DNA of 64,000 bases from Proteobacteria bacterium 005FR1 (GCA_026192395.1 WACF01000002.1:186001-250000); one strand, 5' to 3'; shown: positions 45,210-55,176, numbered from the stretch's first letter. Numbers and translations: made by a program. The notes: a model not told the origin generated them from the letters alone.

Positions 45210-45239
45210 TTGGAGTTATCCTGGATAGTCTCCTAAAAT
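45210..45239 (+). promoter_or_regulatory. Candidate leuC promoter
   Basis: TTGGAG (45210-45215), 18-base spacer, TAAAAT (45234-45239). The -35 box is imperfect, as usual for activator-dependent promoters. leuC begins 40 bases later. Confidence 0.55.
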
Positions 45240-45279
45240 CCGCTCACTCCTAAAGAAAACCCCTAAACAGGTGGACACG

Positions 45280-46701
45280 ATGGCAGGCAAAACGCTCTAC
45301 GACAAACTCTGGGATGCCCATTTGGTGAAGCAGCGAAACGACGGTTCGGCGCTGCTCTATATCGACCGGCACATTCTCCACGAGGTGACCTCGCCCCAGG
45401 CGTTTGAGGGTCTGCGGCTGGCCGGGCGCAAGCCCTGGCGGGTCGAAGCCAACATTGCCACGCCGGACCATAATGTTCCGACCACCACGGTGGAGCGCCA
45501 GGCCGGTGTAGCCGGGATCGCCGACCCTGTTTCAAAGATTCAGGTGCAAACCCTCGACGACAATTGTGACGAGTTCGGGATTCAGGAATTCAAGATCAAC
45601 GATGTTCGTCAGGGGATTGTGCACGTGGTGGGGCCGGAGACCGGTGCCTGCTTGCCCGGCATGACCATCGTCTGTGGTGATTCGCACACGGCAACGAACG
45701 GTGCGCTCGGCGCATTGGCTCACGGTATCGGCACCTCCGAAGTAGAGCATGTGCTCGCGACCCAGTGTCTGGTCACGAAGAAAATGAAAAACATGTTGGT
45801 GAAGGTGGACGGCAAGTTACCAGTGGGTGTCACGCCCAAGGACGTCGTGCTCGCCATCATCGGCAAGATCGGCACTGCCGGCGGCACCGGGCATGCCATC
45901 GAGTTTGCCGGGGAGGTGTTCCGGGACATGTCCATGGAAGGCCGGATGACCGTTTGCAATATGGCCATCGAAGCGGGCGCCCGGGCCGGCATGGTCGCAG
46001 TGGATGAGAAAACGATTGAGTATGTGAAAGGCCGTACTTTCGCCCCCACTGGCGAGCTGTGGGATGCAGCAGTGACGCAATGGCGAGAGCTGCACAGCGA
46101 TTCCGATGCACAGTTCGACACCGTCGTGGAAATGCGGGGTGAAGACATTCAGCCGCAGGTGAGCTGGGGAACTTCCCCGGAAATGGTGGTTCCGGTCAAC
46201 GGCAGTGTTCCGGATCCCGAGTCCGAGAGTGATCCTACTCGGCGCGAAAGCATCAAGAGCGCGCTCGCCTACATGGACTTAAAAGCTGGACAGGCCATCA
46301 CCGACATCCCGGTGGACGTGGTTTTCATCGGCTCCTGTACCAACTCGCGCATCGAAGATATTCGCGAAGCGGCAAAAGTCGTGAAGGGCCGCACGAGAGC
46401 GGAATCAGTGAAGCGGGCAATGGTGGTGCCGGGCTCGGGTGCAGTGAAGGCCCAGGCGGAAGCAGAAGGTCTGCACAAGGTATTTCTGGATGCGGGCATC
46501 GAATGGCGCGAGCCGGGTTGCTCCATGTGTCTGGCAATGAATGCGGACAAACTTGAGCCGGGCGAGCGCTGCGCCTCCACCTCCAACCGCAATTTCGAGG
46601 GGCGGCAGGGTTACGGCGGACGCACTCATCTGGTGAGTCCCGCAATGGCCGCGGCCGCGGCGGTGACCGGTCGTTTTGTTGATGTCAGAGAATTGGTGTA
46701 A
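45280..46701 (+). CDS. leuC: 3-isopropylmalate dehydratase large subunit
   Basis: Aconitase-family large subunit that, with LeuD, isomerises 2-isopropylmalate to 3-isopropylmalate in leucine synthesis. ATG 45280 is used rather than GTG 45271, giving 473 residues beginning [16 protein letters not shown]. The 4Fe-4S ligands are Cys353 ([11 protein letters not shown]), Cys414 and Cys417 (GCSMCLAMN). [21 protein letters not shown] and [14 protein letters not shown] are aconitase signatures. It is followed by leuD after 10 bases. A promoter and LysR-type palindrome lie upstream. Confidence 0.97.
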   Translation: MAGKTLYDKLWDAHLVKQRNDGSALLYIDRHILHEVTSPQAFEGLRLAGRKPWRVEANIATPDHNVPTTTVERQAGVAGIADPVSKIQVQTLDDNCDEFGIQEFKINDVRQGIVHVVGPETGACLPGMTIVCGDSHTATNGALGALAHGIGTSEVEHVLATQCLVTKKMKNMLVKVDGKLPVGVTPKDVVLAIIGKIGTAGGTGHAIEFAGEVFRDMSMEGRMTVCNMAIEAGARAGMVAVDEKTIEYVKGRTFAPTGELWDAAVTQWRELHSDSDAQFDTVVEMRGEDIQPQVSWGTSPEMVVPVNGSVPDPESESDPTRRESIKSALAYMDLKAGQAITDIPVDVVFIGSCTNSRIEDIREAAKVVKGRTRAESVKRAMVVPGSGAVKAQAEAEGLHKVFLDAGIEWREPGCSMCLAMNADKLEPGERCASTSNRNFEGRQGYGGRTHLVSPAMAAAAAVTGRFVDVRELV

Positions 46702-46711
46702 GGAGAGTGCA

Positions 46712-47350
46712 ATGAAAAGTTTCACCAAAGTAACCGGCATTGCCGCTCCGATGGATCGCGCCAATGTGGACACGGATTTAATTATTCCCAAGCAGTTTTT
46801 GAAGTCCATCAAGCGCAGCGGCTTCGGCCCGAACCTGTTCGACGGCTTGCGCTATCTGGACGAGGGTCAGCCGGATCAGGACAACAGCAAACGTCCGCTC
46901 AATCCGGACTTTCCGCTGAATTCTCCGCGCTATCAGGGCGCGCAGATTCTGCTGGCGAGAAAGAACTTCGGTTGCGGCTCCAGCCGTGAACACGCGCCCT
47001 GGGCCTTGGATGACTATGGCTTTCGCTGCGTCATCGCGCCGAGCTTCGCGGACATTTTCTACAACAACTGCTTCAAGAATGGTTTGTTGCCGGTGGTGCT
47101 GACTGAAGACCAGGTGGACCAGCTGTTCCGCGAAATGTACAAGGCCGAAGGGTATCAATTAACCGTGGATCTCGAGCAGCAGAGCGTTACGACCCCAGGC
47201 GGCGATACCTTCCATTTTGAAGTGGATGATTTTCGCAAGCACTGCCTGTTGCAAGGTCTGGATGACATTGGTCTGACTTTGCAGGATGCGAATGCGATCG
47301 AGGGTTATGAAGCACAGCGACGGAAATCGGCGCCTTGGTTGTTTGTGTGA
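46712..47350 (+). CDS. leuD: 3-isopropylmalate dehydratase small subunit
   Basis: A 212-residue swivelling-domain subunit. ATG 46712 is preceded by AAGGAG; the earlier in-frame start at 46676 lies inside leuC. Motifs are [42 protein letters not shown] and [17 protein letters not shown]. It ends the leuCD unit. leuB, which often follows directly in related genomes, is absent here; a terminator and a convergent kinase gene come next. Confidence 0.97.
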   Translation: MKSFTKVTGIAAPMDRANVDTDLIIPKQFLKSIKRSGFGPNLFDGLRYLDEGQPDQDNSKRPLNPDFPLNSPRYQGAQILLARKNFGCGSSREHAPWALDDYGFRCVIAPSFADIFYNNCFKNGLLPVVLTEDQVDQLFREMYKAEGYQLTVDLEQQSVTTPGGDTFHFEVDDFRKHCLLQGLDDIGLTLQDANAIEGYEAQRRKSAPWLFV

Positions 47351-47385
47351 CGGGTGACATGTAAGACGTTAGATGACGCCGGCAT

Positions 47386-47418
47386 GACGTAAAAGGGGGC
47401 AGCGCCCCCTTTTACGTC
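47386..47418. terminator. Strong bidirectional terminator after leuD
   Basis: GACGTAAAAGGGGGC (47386-47400), loop AGC, GCCCCCTTTTACGTC (47404-47418): a perfect 15-base stem with A4 and T4 flanking the GC core, between convergent leuD and the sensor kinase gene. Confidence 0.85.
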
Positions 47419-47469
47419 TCACGTCTCACGTCTCACGTCTCACGTCTCACGTCTCACGTCTCACGTCCT
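47414..47469. repeat. Heptamer tandem repeat ACGTCTC
   Basis: Seven perfect head-to-tail copies of ACGTCTC (47414-47462) plus a final variant ACGTCCT (47463-47469). The array starts inside the 3' arm of the terminator and ends at the base before the stop codon of the kinase gene. Confidence 0.95.
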
Positions 47470-49866
47470 TCAACCCGCCAGCTCCATCACGCAATGCTTT
47501 TGTAGAATCGTCTGCAAGGCTTCGAGCTGGAGCGGCTTCACCAGATGGTCGTCCATTCCGTAGTAGATGGACTTATCCCGGTGTTGGTCGACTGCATGCG
47601 CGGTCAGCGCGATGATCGGAACCCGCACCAGGTTGTGAGCCTGCTCGTATTCCCGAATTTCCAGCGCGGCTTGATAACCGTCCTTGCGCGGCATGTCGCA
47701 ATCCATCAATACCAGGTCGTAGCGGTGGTGAGCGCGGCGGATTTCCTCCACCGCCTCGCAGCCGTCTGATACCACCACGCAGTGGTGTCCCAGTTTGTTG
47801 ATCAGTTTTTCGACCACCATCTGATTGACCGCATTGTCCTCGGCCACCAGCAGATGCAGACTCAGATTGCCGAGCACGTTAGGCCTGATTTCAGGCACGA
47901 AGCTGGTGGTGGTATCCAGCGCACTGAGGTCGGTTGCCTCCGGCAGCGGCAACTCCAGCCAGAAGGTGGAGCCGAGTCCGGGCTCGCTGTCCACGCCGAT
48001 AGACCCTTCCATCAGCCCGGTGAGGCGCTTGCAAATGGCGAGGCCGAGCCCGGTGCCGCCGTACTGCCGGTGAATGTCCTCCCGCGTCTGTTCGAATGAG
48101 GCGAACAGGCGCTCCTGGTGCTGCCTGCTGATGCCGATGCCGGTATCAGCCACGCTCAGACGCACGAGGCCTGAATCATTCAGCCGTCGTACTACCAGGT
48201 CGACAGTGCCTTCGGCGGTGAATTTGTACGCATTGCCCACCAGGTTGATAAGAATCTGGCGGATGCGCGCCGGATCACCGACCACCCAGCGCGGCAGCGC
48301 GGGATCGATGCTTACGGTAAATGCCACTGACTGCTTGCCTGTTTGTGAAAACAGGTTTTCCAGCTCCCAACAGAGTTCGCGAAGATCGAAGGGTATTCTC
48401 TCGATACTGAGACGGCCCGCTTCGATTCGCGAGTAGTCGAGGATGTCGTTGACGATGCCCAGCAGGGTGCGGCCAGAAGAATTGATGACCTTGACATAAT
48501 TGGCCTGCTCCCGATCCAGCCGCGTCGATGAAAGCAATTGGATCATGCCCAGCACCCCGTTGAGGGGGGTGCGGATCTCGTGGCTCATGTGAGCCAGAAA
48601 CTCGCTCTTTGCGCTGTCCCGTGCGCGGGCTGATTCGGCCTCATAAAGCGCCGCCTGTTGCTGCTGTGACAGCTCCTTGATTTTCGATGACACGCTGTAG
48701 GAGAACACCACGAAGGACAGACAGAAACCGAGGGCGCTGTAGATGGGCAGATTGGGCACGGTGGGGGTGATGCCCAGCATGCTGAGGTTGGAAAGAAACA
48801 GCGCGATCAGCGTCAAAGCCGAGCCTAACAGGTAGATCTTTGCCGGCCGGTGGCCGCGCAGTACCCAGGGCAGAGAGGACGCGCAGAGTACGATCGGCAT
48901 TGCAAGTTGCAGCAGGCCGACCACCAAAAAGAAATAGTAATCGACGAAATAGCCGTACTGAGCGCCCAGCAGGAAGGCCAGGGCGTAGCCCATGATCGCG
49001 TAATAATGTGCGCGGGAGTGCACGCGAAGATTCAGAAATTCCGCGTGGAACCACAGCGCCGCCGCCGAAGCAAGGCAGCCGAGGTAGGCAAAGGCGAGAT
49101 TGTTCCAGTAGATAGCATTGGCAGTGAGGAACTGACCTTCACCGCTGGCATAGAGATCATAGGCGAGCCGGCCCAGGGTTGCGGCACCGAAGGCGAGGTA
49201 AACCAGCTCGCGATTATCGGCGTAGACCATCAGGTGATAGATGAAAAAGCCGAGATAGAGGCCGAAGATCACGTAGAGGACCAGATCGGCCATATGCTGC
49301 TGCTGGAAAAAGGTCGACTCGCTGGAAACCGTCACAGGCAGGCTTACCAGCCCGGGTGTCCTGACCCGAAAATAGAAGTCGTAAGTGGCGCCCGCTGCAA
49401 GCTCCACGGGAAAGGCGATACCGCGGGAGCGGTAGTGCCGTTGATCCAGGGAATAGCTGTCGCCGCCCACCTGCTCCGAGATCAGTTCGTCTCCATGGAA
49501 CTGGAATATCGCGACCCGATTGACATGTGGGTAGTTGATATCGAACACCACGTCGTGGTCGCGGTCGAGCGTGTTTCTGACAGTGGTTTTGAACCAGACC
49601 GCATCAGGCGTATAGCCCAGGTGCAGGGCCACTCCTTCCCCGGTAAAAGGCTGAAAGCGCTCCGGCTGATTGGCCGCTATCTGACGGATATCGTCGATCG
49701 TCAAATCGGTGGTGTGGTCGAGAAAATATTCAGTGTGGGGCTTGAGCCCGAAGGACTGGTTCGGGGCGGTGAATTCCACGGGAGGGGTGCCAGCCTGCGC
49801 CTGACTGACGAATGCCAGGCAGACCAATGACAGCAAAAGCCCAATGCAGGCAAACCTTCGGTACAT
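47470..49866 (-). CDS. Hybrid sensor histidine kinase with 7TMR-DISM input
   Basis: A 798-residue inner-membrane sensor kinase. A signal peptide ([25 protein letters not shown]) is followed by a periplasmic 7TMR-DISMED2 domain (about 30-180; [35 protein letters not shown]), seven membrane helices (about 190-375), HisKA with His429 ([15 protein letters not shown]), ATPase ([26 protein letters not shown]) and a receiver with Asp722 ([14 protein letters not shown]). DISMED2 domains are jelly-roll folds thought to bind carbohydrate-like ligands. No output regulator is adjacent. Its stop abuts a heptamer repeat array. Confidence 0.93.
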   Translation of the reverse strand: MYRRFACIGLLLSLVCLAFVSQAQAGTPPVEFTAPNQSFGLKPHTEYFLDHTTDLTIDDIRQIAANQPERFQPFTGEGVALHLGYTPDAVWFKTTVRNTLDRDHDVVFDINYPHVNRVAIFQFHGDELISEQVGGDSYSLDQRHYRSRGIAFPVELAAGATYDFYFRVRTPGLVSLPVTVSSESTFFQQQHMADLVLYVIFGLYLGFFIYHLMVYADNRELVYLAFGAATLGRLAYDLYASGEGQFLTANAIYWNNLAFAYLGCLASAAALWFHAEFLNLRVHSRAHYYAIMGYALAFLLGAQYGYFVDYYFFLVVGLLQLAMPIVLCASSLPWVLRGHRPAKIYLLGSALTLIALFLSNLSMLGITPTVPNLPIYSALGFCLSFVVFSYSVSSKIKELSQQQQAALYEAESARARDSAKSEFLAHMSHEIRTPLNGVLGMIQLLSSTRLDREQANYVKVINSSGRTLLGIVNDILDYSRIEAGRLSIERIPFDLRELCWELENLFSQTGKQSVAFTVSIDPALPRWVVGDPARIRQILINLVGNAYKFTAEGTVDLVVRRLNDSGLVRLSVADTGIGISRQHQERLFASFEQTREDIHRQYGGTGLGLAICKRLTGLMEGSIGVDSEPGLGSTFWLELPLPEATDLSALDTTTSFVPEIRPNVLGNLSLHLLVAEDNAVNQMVVEKLINKLGHHCVVVSDGCEAVEEIRRAHHRYDLVLMDCDMPRKDGYQAALEIREYEQAHNLVRVPIIALTAHAVDQHRDKSIYYGMDDHLVKPLQLEALQTILQKHCVMELAG

Positions 49867-50185
49867 CCACTCGCCCCCAACTTCCCCGGCCGATTGTTCT
49901 TAGTTGTGCGCCCGGGCGTTCAGTCAATGTCGACTGTGACGGGATTCGCCGAGCCTGTGCCAATCCCGTCAGTATAGCCGCCAAAGTGGTGACCCGGTGG
50001 TTTCTGTCCGCATTCTTTGCTCGGTCGGTAAGCGGACGGAGTATAAAGCACGGGTGAATGCCTGCACATGAAAGGGTCTGATGATCCAGACCAGCGTCCC
50101 ATTCGTAGGACGAGGAACGCCCGTTCCCAAGGGAAGGTCCCCGAAGCGACCCGGGACAAATTCGCAGGCACAGAGGAGAAGAGCA
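49867..50185. other. Intergenic region before the sugar/stress island
   Basis: 319 bases between divergent kinase and SDR genes. The one clear element is the inverted repeat at 49937-49971. A TATAAA at about 50042-50047 could be a -10 box for the island, but the only -35 candidate (TTGCTC) is 19 bases away. The remainder is featureless. Confidence 0.4.
49937..49971. promoter_or_regulatory. Perfect inverted repeat, possible operator
   Basis: TGACGGGATT (49937-49946) and AATCCCGTCA (49962-49971) are exact inverted copies separated by 15 bases. The centre-to-centre distance of 25 bases is compatible with two turns of helix for a dimer of dimers, or it could be an RNA hairpin in the 5' region. 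It lies between divergent genes. Confidence 0.45.
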
Positions 50186-51082
50186 ATGGCAGCGCGCGTG
50201 GTGACTGTATTCGGTGGAACAGGATTTCTCGGCCAGCGGGTCGTGCGGGCACTCCTCGCGGCTGGAGCGACCGTGCGCGTGGCAGCGCGCCATCCTGACC
50301 TGAAGGATTTCCCGGATGCCGGGAATCGCGCGGTAGCCGTCAAGGCGGACATTCTGGACGATCATTCAGTGGCCGAGGCGCTGAATGGCGCCGAGGCCGC
50401 GGTGAACGCCGTGTCCCTGTGGGTGGAAAAAGGACCGGTCACCTTCGACGCCGTCCACGTCCACGGCGCCGCGCGGGTGGCGCGGCTTGCCAAGGGCGCG
50501 GGCCTCAAGAGACTGGTTCACGTCTCCGGTATCGGCGTCGACCGCGATTCCTCCTCGCCCTTCGTGCGCGCCCGCGCCCTCGGGGAACGGGCCGTTCTCG
50601 ATAACTTCGAGCGCAGCACCATTGTCCGGCCCAGCGTCATGTTTCACTGCCGGGAGGGTTTTGTAACGGCCCTGGATCAAGCTACCCGCATGCCGGTGGT
50701 GCCCCTGTTCGGACGCGGTGAAACCCGCCTGCAGCCAGCCTTTGTCGAGGATGTCGCGACGGCCGTTGTGCGGCTGCTCGAAAATGATACCGGGCATCGA
50801 ATCGTGGAGCTTGGCGGCGGCAAGGTCTACACCTACCGAGAAGCCGCGCAACTGGTGGCTGCTCATCTGGGACGCAGGCGACAATACCTGCCATGGCCGT
50901 TCGCACTGTGGCACCCTCTCGTGCGGATGCTCGCCGTTCTCCCCAACCCGCCGCTCACTCGCGACCAGCTCGTCCTGATGGAAAACGACAACGTGACGCA
51001 TGAAGGGACATCTGGCTTCGCCGACCTGGGCATCACGCCGAAAAGCCTGGAAACGGTTCTGGCGGACTGCCCCCGCAGCTGA
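50186..51082 (+). CDS. NDUFA9-like NAD(P)-binding SDR protein
   Basis: A 298-residue atypical short-chain dehydrogenase of the complex I NDUFA9-like/NAD-dependent epimerase group. ATG 50186 is preceded by GAGGAG; the longer frame from 50081 has an unlikely N-terminus. The Rossmann loop is VFGGTGFLGQRVVRALL. VHVSGIGVDRDSSSPFVRARALGE carries the region where Ser and Tyr catalytic residues normally lie, but no YxxxK is seen, suggesting a binding or structural role. PAFVEDVATAVVRLLE is typical of the family. It leads the same-strand run HdeD-PfkB-GH65. Confidence 0.8.
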   Translation: MAARVVTVFGGTGFLGQRVVRALLAAGATVRVAARHPDLKDFPDAGNRAVAVKADILDDHSVAEALNGAEAAVNAVSLWVEKGPVTFDAVHVHGAARVARLAKGAGLKRLVHVSGIGVDRDSSSPFVRARALGERAVLDNFERSTIVRPSVMFHCREGFVTALDQATRMPVVPLFGRGETRLQPAFVEDVATAVVRLLENDTGHRIVELGGGKVYTYREAAQLVAAHLGRRRQYLPWPFALWHPLVRMLAVLPNPPLTRDQLVLMENDNVTHEGTSGFADLGITPKSLETVLADCPRS

Positions 51083-51178
51083 GCCTCGGCGGCGGAACTG
51101 CACCCTGAACTTCCCCCTGGGGCAACGGTCCCCGACACAAGGGCCCGAGTTGAACTTGCGAAGTCAGGAGGAACTGCT

Positions 51179-51745
51179 TTGGACGTCGAACGCGACATGA
51201 CCATCACGAGCGAACATGTCATCCGCCGCAATCGCGGCTGGTACACGGCCCAGGGGCTACTATTCGTGCTCGCCGGGCTGGTGGCCTTCTTCCTCCCGGT
51301 CATGACGGTGTTGACCGTGGATATCATTCTCGCAGGCCTCTTGCTGGTCAGTGGGGCCTACCAGATCTATCAGGGCATCACCGACCGTTCCGGCTGGCTG
51401 GTTTTGTCTGGACTGCTGTCCGTGATCATCGGCGGCATCCTGCTGTTCATGCCGATGGCGGGCGCCGTCGCGCTGGCCACGCTGGTGGCCTTCTTCCTGT
51501 TTGTGGAAGGAGTCATTGAGATCATGCTGGCGCTGCAACTGCGCTTCAGCCGCCGCTGGGGCTGGCTGCTGGCGGCGGGCATGCTGTCCGTCATTCTGTC
51601 GATCGTCCTCCTGGTGGGCTGGCCCGGTCAGACGGTTGCGCTGGTGGGCATCTTCCTCGGGGTGAACTTCCTGCTGTACGGCATCTCCATTCTCGTAATC
51701 ACATCGAGTATCGGCGACGCGCATCGACCTGAAGGTTCTCGATAG
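51179..51745 (+). CDS. HdeD family membrane protein
   Basis: A 188-residue inner-membrane protein with six hydrophobic helices in three pairs (LLFVLAGLVAFFLPVMTVL, ILAGLLLVSGAYQIYQG, GWLVLSGLLSVIIGGILLF, ATLVAFFLFVEGVIEIML, WLLAAGMLSVILSIVLLVGW, VGIFLGVNFLLYGISIL). This repeat pattern is the HdeD/DUF308 fold, linked to acid and other stress resistance. TTG at 51179 is preferred because AGGAGG lies 7 bases upstream; ATG 51197 has no SD. It sits between the SDR and kinase genes. Confidence 0.85.
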   Translation: MDVERDMTITSEHVIRRNRGWYTAQGLLFVLAGLVAFFLPVMTVLTVDIILAGLLLVSGAYQIYQGITDRSGWLVLSGLLSVIIGGILLFMPMAGAVALATLVAFFLFVEGVIEIMLALQLRFSRRWGWLLAAGMLSVILSIVLLVGWPGQTVALVGIFLGVNFLLYGISILVITSSIGDAHRPEGSR

Positions 51746-51768
51746 TGCGCTAAGGCAGCAGGGGGGAT

Positions 51769-52764
51769 ATGCCAGTGGCGGCGGACGACAAGCAATCGCA
51801 AGGGGTGATTCTCGCGCTCGGCAGCATCAATGCGGATTTTCAGCTCCGGGTGGAACGCCGGCCACAAATCAGCGAGACGCTGACCGGACGGGACTTTGCC
51901 CGCTTCGGCGGCGGCAAAGCGGCCAATGTGGCCTTTTTTGCCCGGCATTTGGGCGCCGAGGTTCGGCTGTTCGGCTGCGTTGGCGATGATGACTTGGCGG
52001 AACAGGCGCTCAAGCCGCTGCGCAAAAAGGGTGTTGATCTGTCCACCGTTCACCGGGTGCCGGGCGATACCGGGGTGGCGATGATCACGGTGCCTCCCGA
52101 CGGCAACAAGGGCATCGTCCTGGCAGCGAACGCCAATCACTGCTGGGACGAGTCCATGATCGGGCAACTGGAGGAGAATTTCGCCGCAGCGCCGGACGGA
52201 TCGATTCTGGTGGTGGACTGCGAAGTACCTGCGGAAGTCGTTGCGCGAGCAGTCGCGGCCGCAAGAGAGCGCGATTTCCCCGTCATTCTCGACCCTTCGC
52301 CGGCCGACCAGGTCAGTCAGGAACTGTTGTGCCACGCGTCGGTGATTACGCCCAATGCCTCGGAAGCCAGGCAGATTCTCGACGCACTTCGGGAGGGACA
52401 AAGTGGTAGTCGCGAACTGGAGGGCCCGGACGCTGCGCGACAGGCCGGTCAAGACCTGCGGCAACTGGGAGTGGATGCCGCCTGCATGAAACTCCCGGAA
52501 GGCGGCTGCGTGCTGGTGAGCGACGAGGGCAGCTGGCACGTTGGCAGCTTTTCGGTCGAGGTGGTGGATACCACCGGAGCGGGGGATGCCTTCGCTGGCG
52601 CTCTGGCGGTTGCGCTGCTCAAGGGGATGTCGCTTCCTGATGCCAGCTGCCGCGCGGTAGCTGCCTCTCACCTCAGCATCAGCGGCTACGGTTCCCAAAC
52701 TGCACTGCCAGATGCCGATCAACTCGAACAGGCCACTCGACGCCTGTCCCTCGCTCCTCTCTAG
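51769..52764 (+). CDS. PfkB/ribokinase family carbohydrate kinase
   Basis: A 331-residue sugar kinase. LALGSINADFQLRVERRP is the N-terminal substrate-binding strand, RFGGGKAANVAFFARHLGAEV the first family signature, and VEVVDTTGAGDAFAGALAVAL the second, containing the catalytic aspartate and anion hole. The GGGKAANVA context is closest to ribokinase-type members. It ends 5 bases before the GH65 start, so both are probably translated from one message. A sensible role is to phosphorylate the acceptor sugar released by the phosphorylase, but the substrate is not proven. Confidence 0.88.
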   Translation: MPVAADDKQSQGVILALGSINADFQLRVERRPQISETLTGRDFARFGGGKAANVAFFARHLGAEVRLFGCVGDDDLAEQALKPLRKKGVDLSTVHRVPGDTGVAMITVPPDGNKGIVLAANANHCWDESMIGQLEENFAAAPDGSILVVDCEVPAEVVARAVAAARERDFPVILDPSPADQVSQELLCHASVITPNASEARQILDALREGQSGSRELEGPDAARQAGQDLRQLGVDAACMKLPEGGCVLVSDEGSWHVGSFSVEVVDTTGAGDAFAGALAVALLKGMSLPDASCRAVAASHLSISGYGSQTALPDADQLEQATRRLSLAPL

Positions 52765-52769
52765 CGCCC

Positions 52770-55172
52770 ATGGACTCCCTGCCGAGATCACATCAACTGA
52801 GCGGCCCCGGCTGGACTATTTCCTACGACGAATATAAAGCGCGGGAGCAGGGGCGTCGGGAAGCGATCTTCGCTCTGGGTAACGGTGTATTCGTCACCCG
52901 GGCGGCCTGTCCCGAGGCGCGTCCCGGCGATGGTCACTACCCCGGGACTTACCGGGCAGCCTGCTATGAAGATCTGGTCAGCGAGGTTGGCGGCGAAATC
53001 GATGAATTGGAATCGCTGGCCAATCTCCCCAACTGGCTATGGCTGCGAATCGGCGTCGAGGGTGGGCCATGGATCAGGCTCGAGGAGGTCGACCTCCTGA
53101 ACTATGCTCACAGCCTCGATGTGAAGCGCGGGGTCACGCGACGCTTCTTCACGTTCCGGGATAGTCAGGACCGCGAAACGCAAATCTGCGAGACGCGCCT
53201 GGTGAGTATGGCCGATCCCCGCCTCGCGGCCCTGCGCGTCGAAGTCCTGCCGATGAATTGGAGTGGCACCCTGCAAATCGACTCCGGCATTGACGGCCGC
53301 ATCGAAAATACCAATGTGGCTCGGTATGCGGCTTATGAGACCCGGCACATCGAGGTGACGGACTGTGCTACGCGCGAGGACTCAATGCTGCAGCTTTGTG
53401 CGCAAACCTGCCGGTCCGGCATCGAGATCGCAGAGGCGGTAAAGCACCGCAGCGAACCGCCACCGCGTAGCTGCGAGGAGAGCGTTGCCAGCGAAGAAAT
53501 AACGCATCGATTCCAGTTCGACGCAGATTGCGGGCAAGCCGTTGTCCTGGAAAAAACGCTGGCGCTGCGCACCAGTCTGGACGAGTCGCAGCCCCGCTCA
53601 GCTGTAGTGGAGGCCTTGGGAAAGCCCTTCACATTTGCCCAACTGCTGCGCCAGCACGAGAAAGCCTGGAAAGCTCTTTGGGAGCGAGCTGACATACGGG
53701 CGGAAAGCGCCACGGTTGCCGTCGCTTTGCGCTTTCATGCGTTCCATCTACTGCAAACGGTATCGCCCCATTCCGTGGTGCTCGATACGGGCGTTCCCGC
53801 ACGGGGCTGGCACGGGGAAGCTTATCGCGGCCATATCTTCTGGGACGACATGTTCGTTTTTCCCTTTCTTAATTTTCGCTTTCCGGATCTGGCCCGCTCG
53901 CTATTGCTCTATCGCTGTCGGCGCCTTGACGCCGCACGGGAAAGCGCGCGCGAATGTGGCTATCGCGGTGCGCTGTTCCCCTGGCGCAGTGCGGCAAGCG
54001 GCAGGGAGGTGACCCCGCGCTATCAGTACAATCTTATATCCGATCGCTGGATGTCCGATCCCACGCGCATGCAGCGCCACGTCAATGCGGCCATCGTCTA
54101 CAACATCTGGCATTACTACCTCGCCACCGGCGATGGCGACTTTCTTCAGCAGTATGGAGCGGAGATCATTCTGGAAATCGCCCGCTGCTGGGCGAGCATT
54201 GCCGAGTATTCTGCCGAGCACGACCGCTACGAAATTCTCGGTGTGATCGGTCCGGACGAATATCACAACAGCTATCCGGACCGGGATGTCCCAGGCCTGG
54301 ATAATAACGCCTACACCAACCTGATGGCGGTCTGGAGCCTGTGCCGCGCTCTCGAGGTGCTCGACCATCTCGATGCGCAAACGCGCGAAGAGTTGAAGGC
54401 GCGTCTGCGGCTGGATCCGGAGGAATTCCGGCATTGGGACGAGATAAGCCGCAAGATGCGCATCGTTTTTAACGATGACGGCATCATCAGTCAGTTCGAG
54501 GGCTTCGAAAAACTCAAAGCCTTTGAGGAAGACATGCTCCCGGAAGCGCTGCGCGGTCGTCGCGTCGATTGGGCGCTGGAGGCGATGGGCAGCAGTGCCG
54601 ATGAGTATCAGGTCACCAAGCAGGCGGATACGCTGACGCTGTTTTACCTGTTCCCGGCCCAGGAGCTCATTTCATTGTTCAATCGACTCGGCTATTCCCT
54701 CGACCGCGCGCAACTCAGGCGGACTGCGGACTACTACCTCGCGCGGACCACACACAGATCGAGTCTTTCCAGGATTATCTACGCGGGAGCGCTGGCCCAA
54801 ATCGATCCAGACCATTCCTGGACGTTTTTCCGTAAGTCGCTTGAGACGGATCTGCGAACGCTGAAAGGGGAAACCGTTGCGGAAGGAATTCACCTGGGCG
54901 CGATGGGCGGAACCCTGGACATCGTACAGCGCCGCTACCTGGGGCTGGATGTGGACGTTTCAGGGCGATTGATTGTCGACCCGGCGATGCCAGGCGCTTT
55001 GTGCAGAGTCTCGACGGTGATCTACCTGCGGGGCAAACGGATCGAAGTCAGCGGATCTCCGGAGGGGATTGTGCTGCGCAGCGCTTCCGAAAACAACGAT
55101 GCAGTTGAGCTGCTTATCAGAGACCGGACGAAGTCGCTGGCACCGGGCGAGGAAATCTATTGCCGACTCTAG
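52770..55172 (+). CDS. Glycoside hydrolase family 65 disaccharide phosphorylase
   Basis: An 800-residue GH65 protein, usual length for maltose, kojibiose or trehalose phosphorylases. N-terminal beta-sandwich: EAIFALGNGVFVTRAA, YPGTYRAACYED. The (alpha/alpha)6 barrel has GWHGEAYRGHIFWDDMFVFPF-type substrate loop, FPWRSAASGRE, and the general acid Glu497 in VIGPDEYHNSY. VTKQADTLTLFYLF carries the phosphate-binding KQ pair. HLGAMGGTLDIVQRRYLGLD closes the barrel. It should phosphorolyse an alpha-glucoside to beta-glucose 1-phosphate. No beta-phosphoglucomutase gene, the usual partner, is in the window. The stop lies 4 bases from that of the convergent fusion gene. Confidence 0.92.
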   Translation: MDSLPRSHQLSGPGWTISYDEYKAREQGRREAIFALGNGVFVTRAACPEARPGDGHYPGTYRAACYEDLVSEVGGEIDELESLANLPNWLWLRIGVEGGPWIRLEEVDLLNYAHSLDVKRGVTRRFFTFRDSQDRETQICETRLVSMADPRLAALRVEVLPMNWSGTLQIDSGIDGRIENTNVARYAAYETRHIEVTDCATREDSMLQLCAQTCRSGIEIAEAVKHRSEPPPRSCEESVASEEITHRFQFDADCGQAVVLEKTLALRTSLDESQPRSAVVEALGKPFTFAQLLRQHEKAWKALWERADIRAESATVAVALRFHAFHLLQTVSPHSVVLDTGVPARGWHGEAYRGHIFWDDMFVFPFLNFRFPDLARSLLLYRCRRLDAARESARECGYRGALFPWRSAASGREVTPRYQYNLISDRWMSDPTRMQRHVNAAIVYNIWHYYLATGDGDFLQQYGAEIILEIARCWASIAEYSAEHDRYEILGVIGPDEYHNSYPDRDVPGLDNNAYTNLMAVWSLCRALEVLDHLDAQTREELKARLRLDPEEFRHWDEISRKMRIVFNDDGIISQFEGFEKLKAFEEDMLPEALRGRRVDWALEAMGSSADEYQVTKQADTLTLFYLFPAQELISLFNRLGYSLDRAQLRRTADYYLARTTHRSSLSRIIYAGALAQIDPDHSWTFFRKSLETDLRTLKGETVAEGIHLGAMGGTLDIVQRRYLGLDVDVSGRLIVDPAMPGALCRVSTVIYLRGKRIEVSGSPEGIVLRSASENNDAVELLIRDRTKSLAPGEEIYCRL

Positions 55173-55176
55173 TCTC

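Larger units (their letters stand above)
44841..45279. other. lysR-leuC intergenic region
   Basis: 439 bases containing a full palindromic repeat (44881-44971), a second structured repeat cluster (44978-45155), then the AT-richer leuC control region with a 15-base palindrome (45174-45188) and a promoter (45210-45239). Confidence 0.7.

Noticed and set aside
47414-47469. Heptamer array considered as a CRISPR array
   Set aside because: Units are 7 bases with no spacers and no cas genes are present.
48850-49830. 326-codon plus-strand frame in the second sensor kinase
   Set aside because: Antisense to a well-supported DISM kinase; no recognisable domain.
50186-51745. HdeD gene considered as part of a transmissible stress-tolerance locus
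   Set aside because: None of the other typical genes of such loci (small heat-shock proteins, ClpK/ClpG-type disaggregase, FtsH copy, thioredoxin) is in the window.
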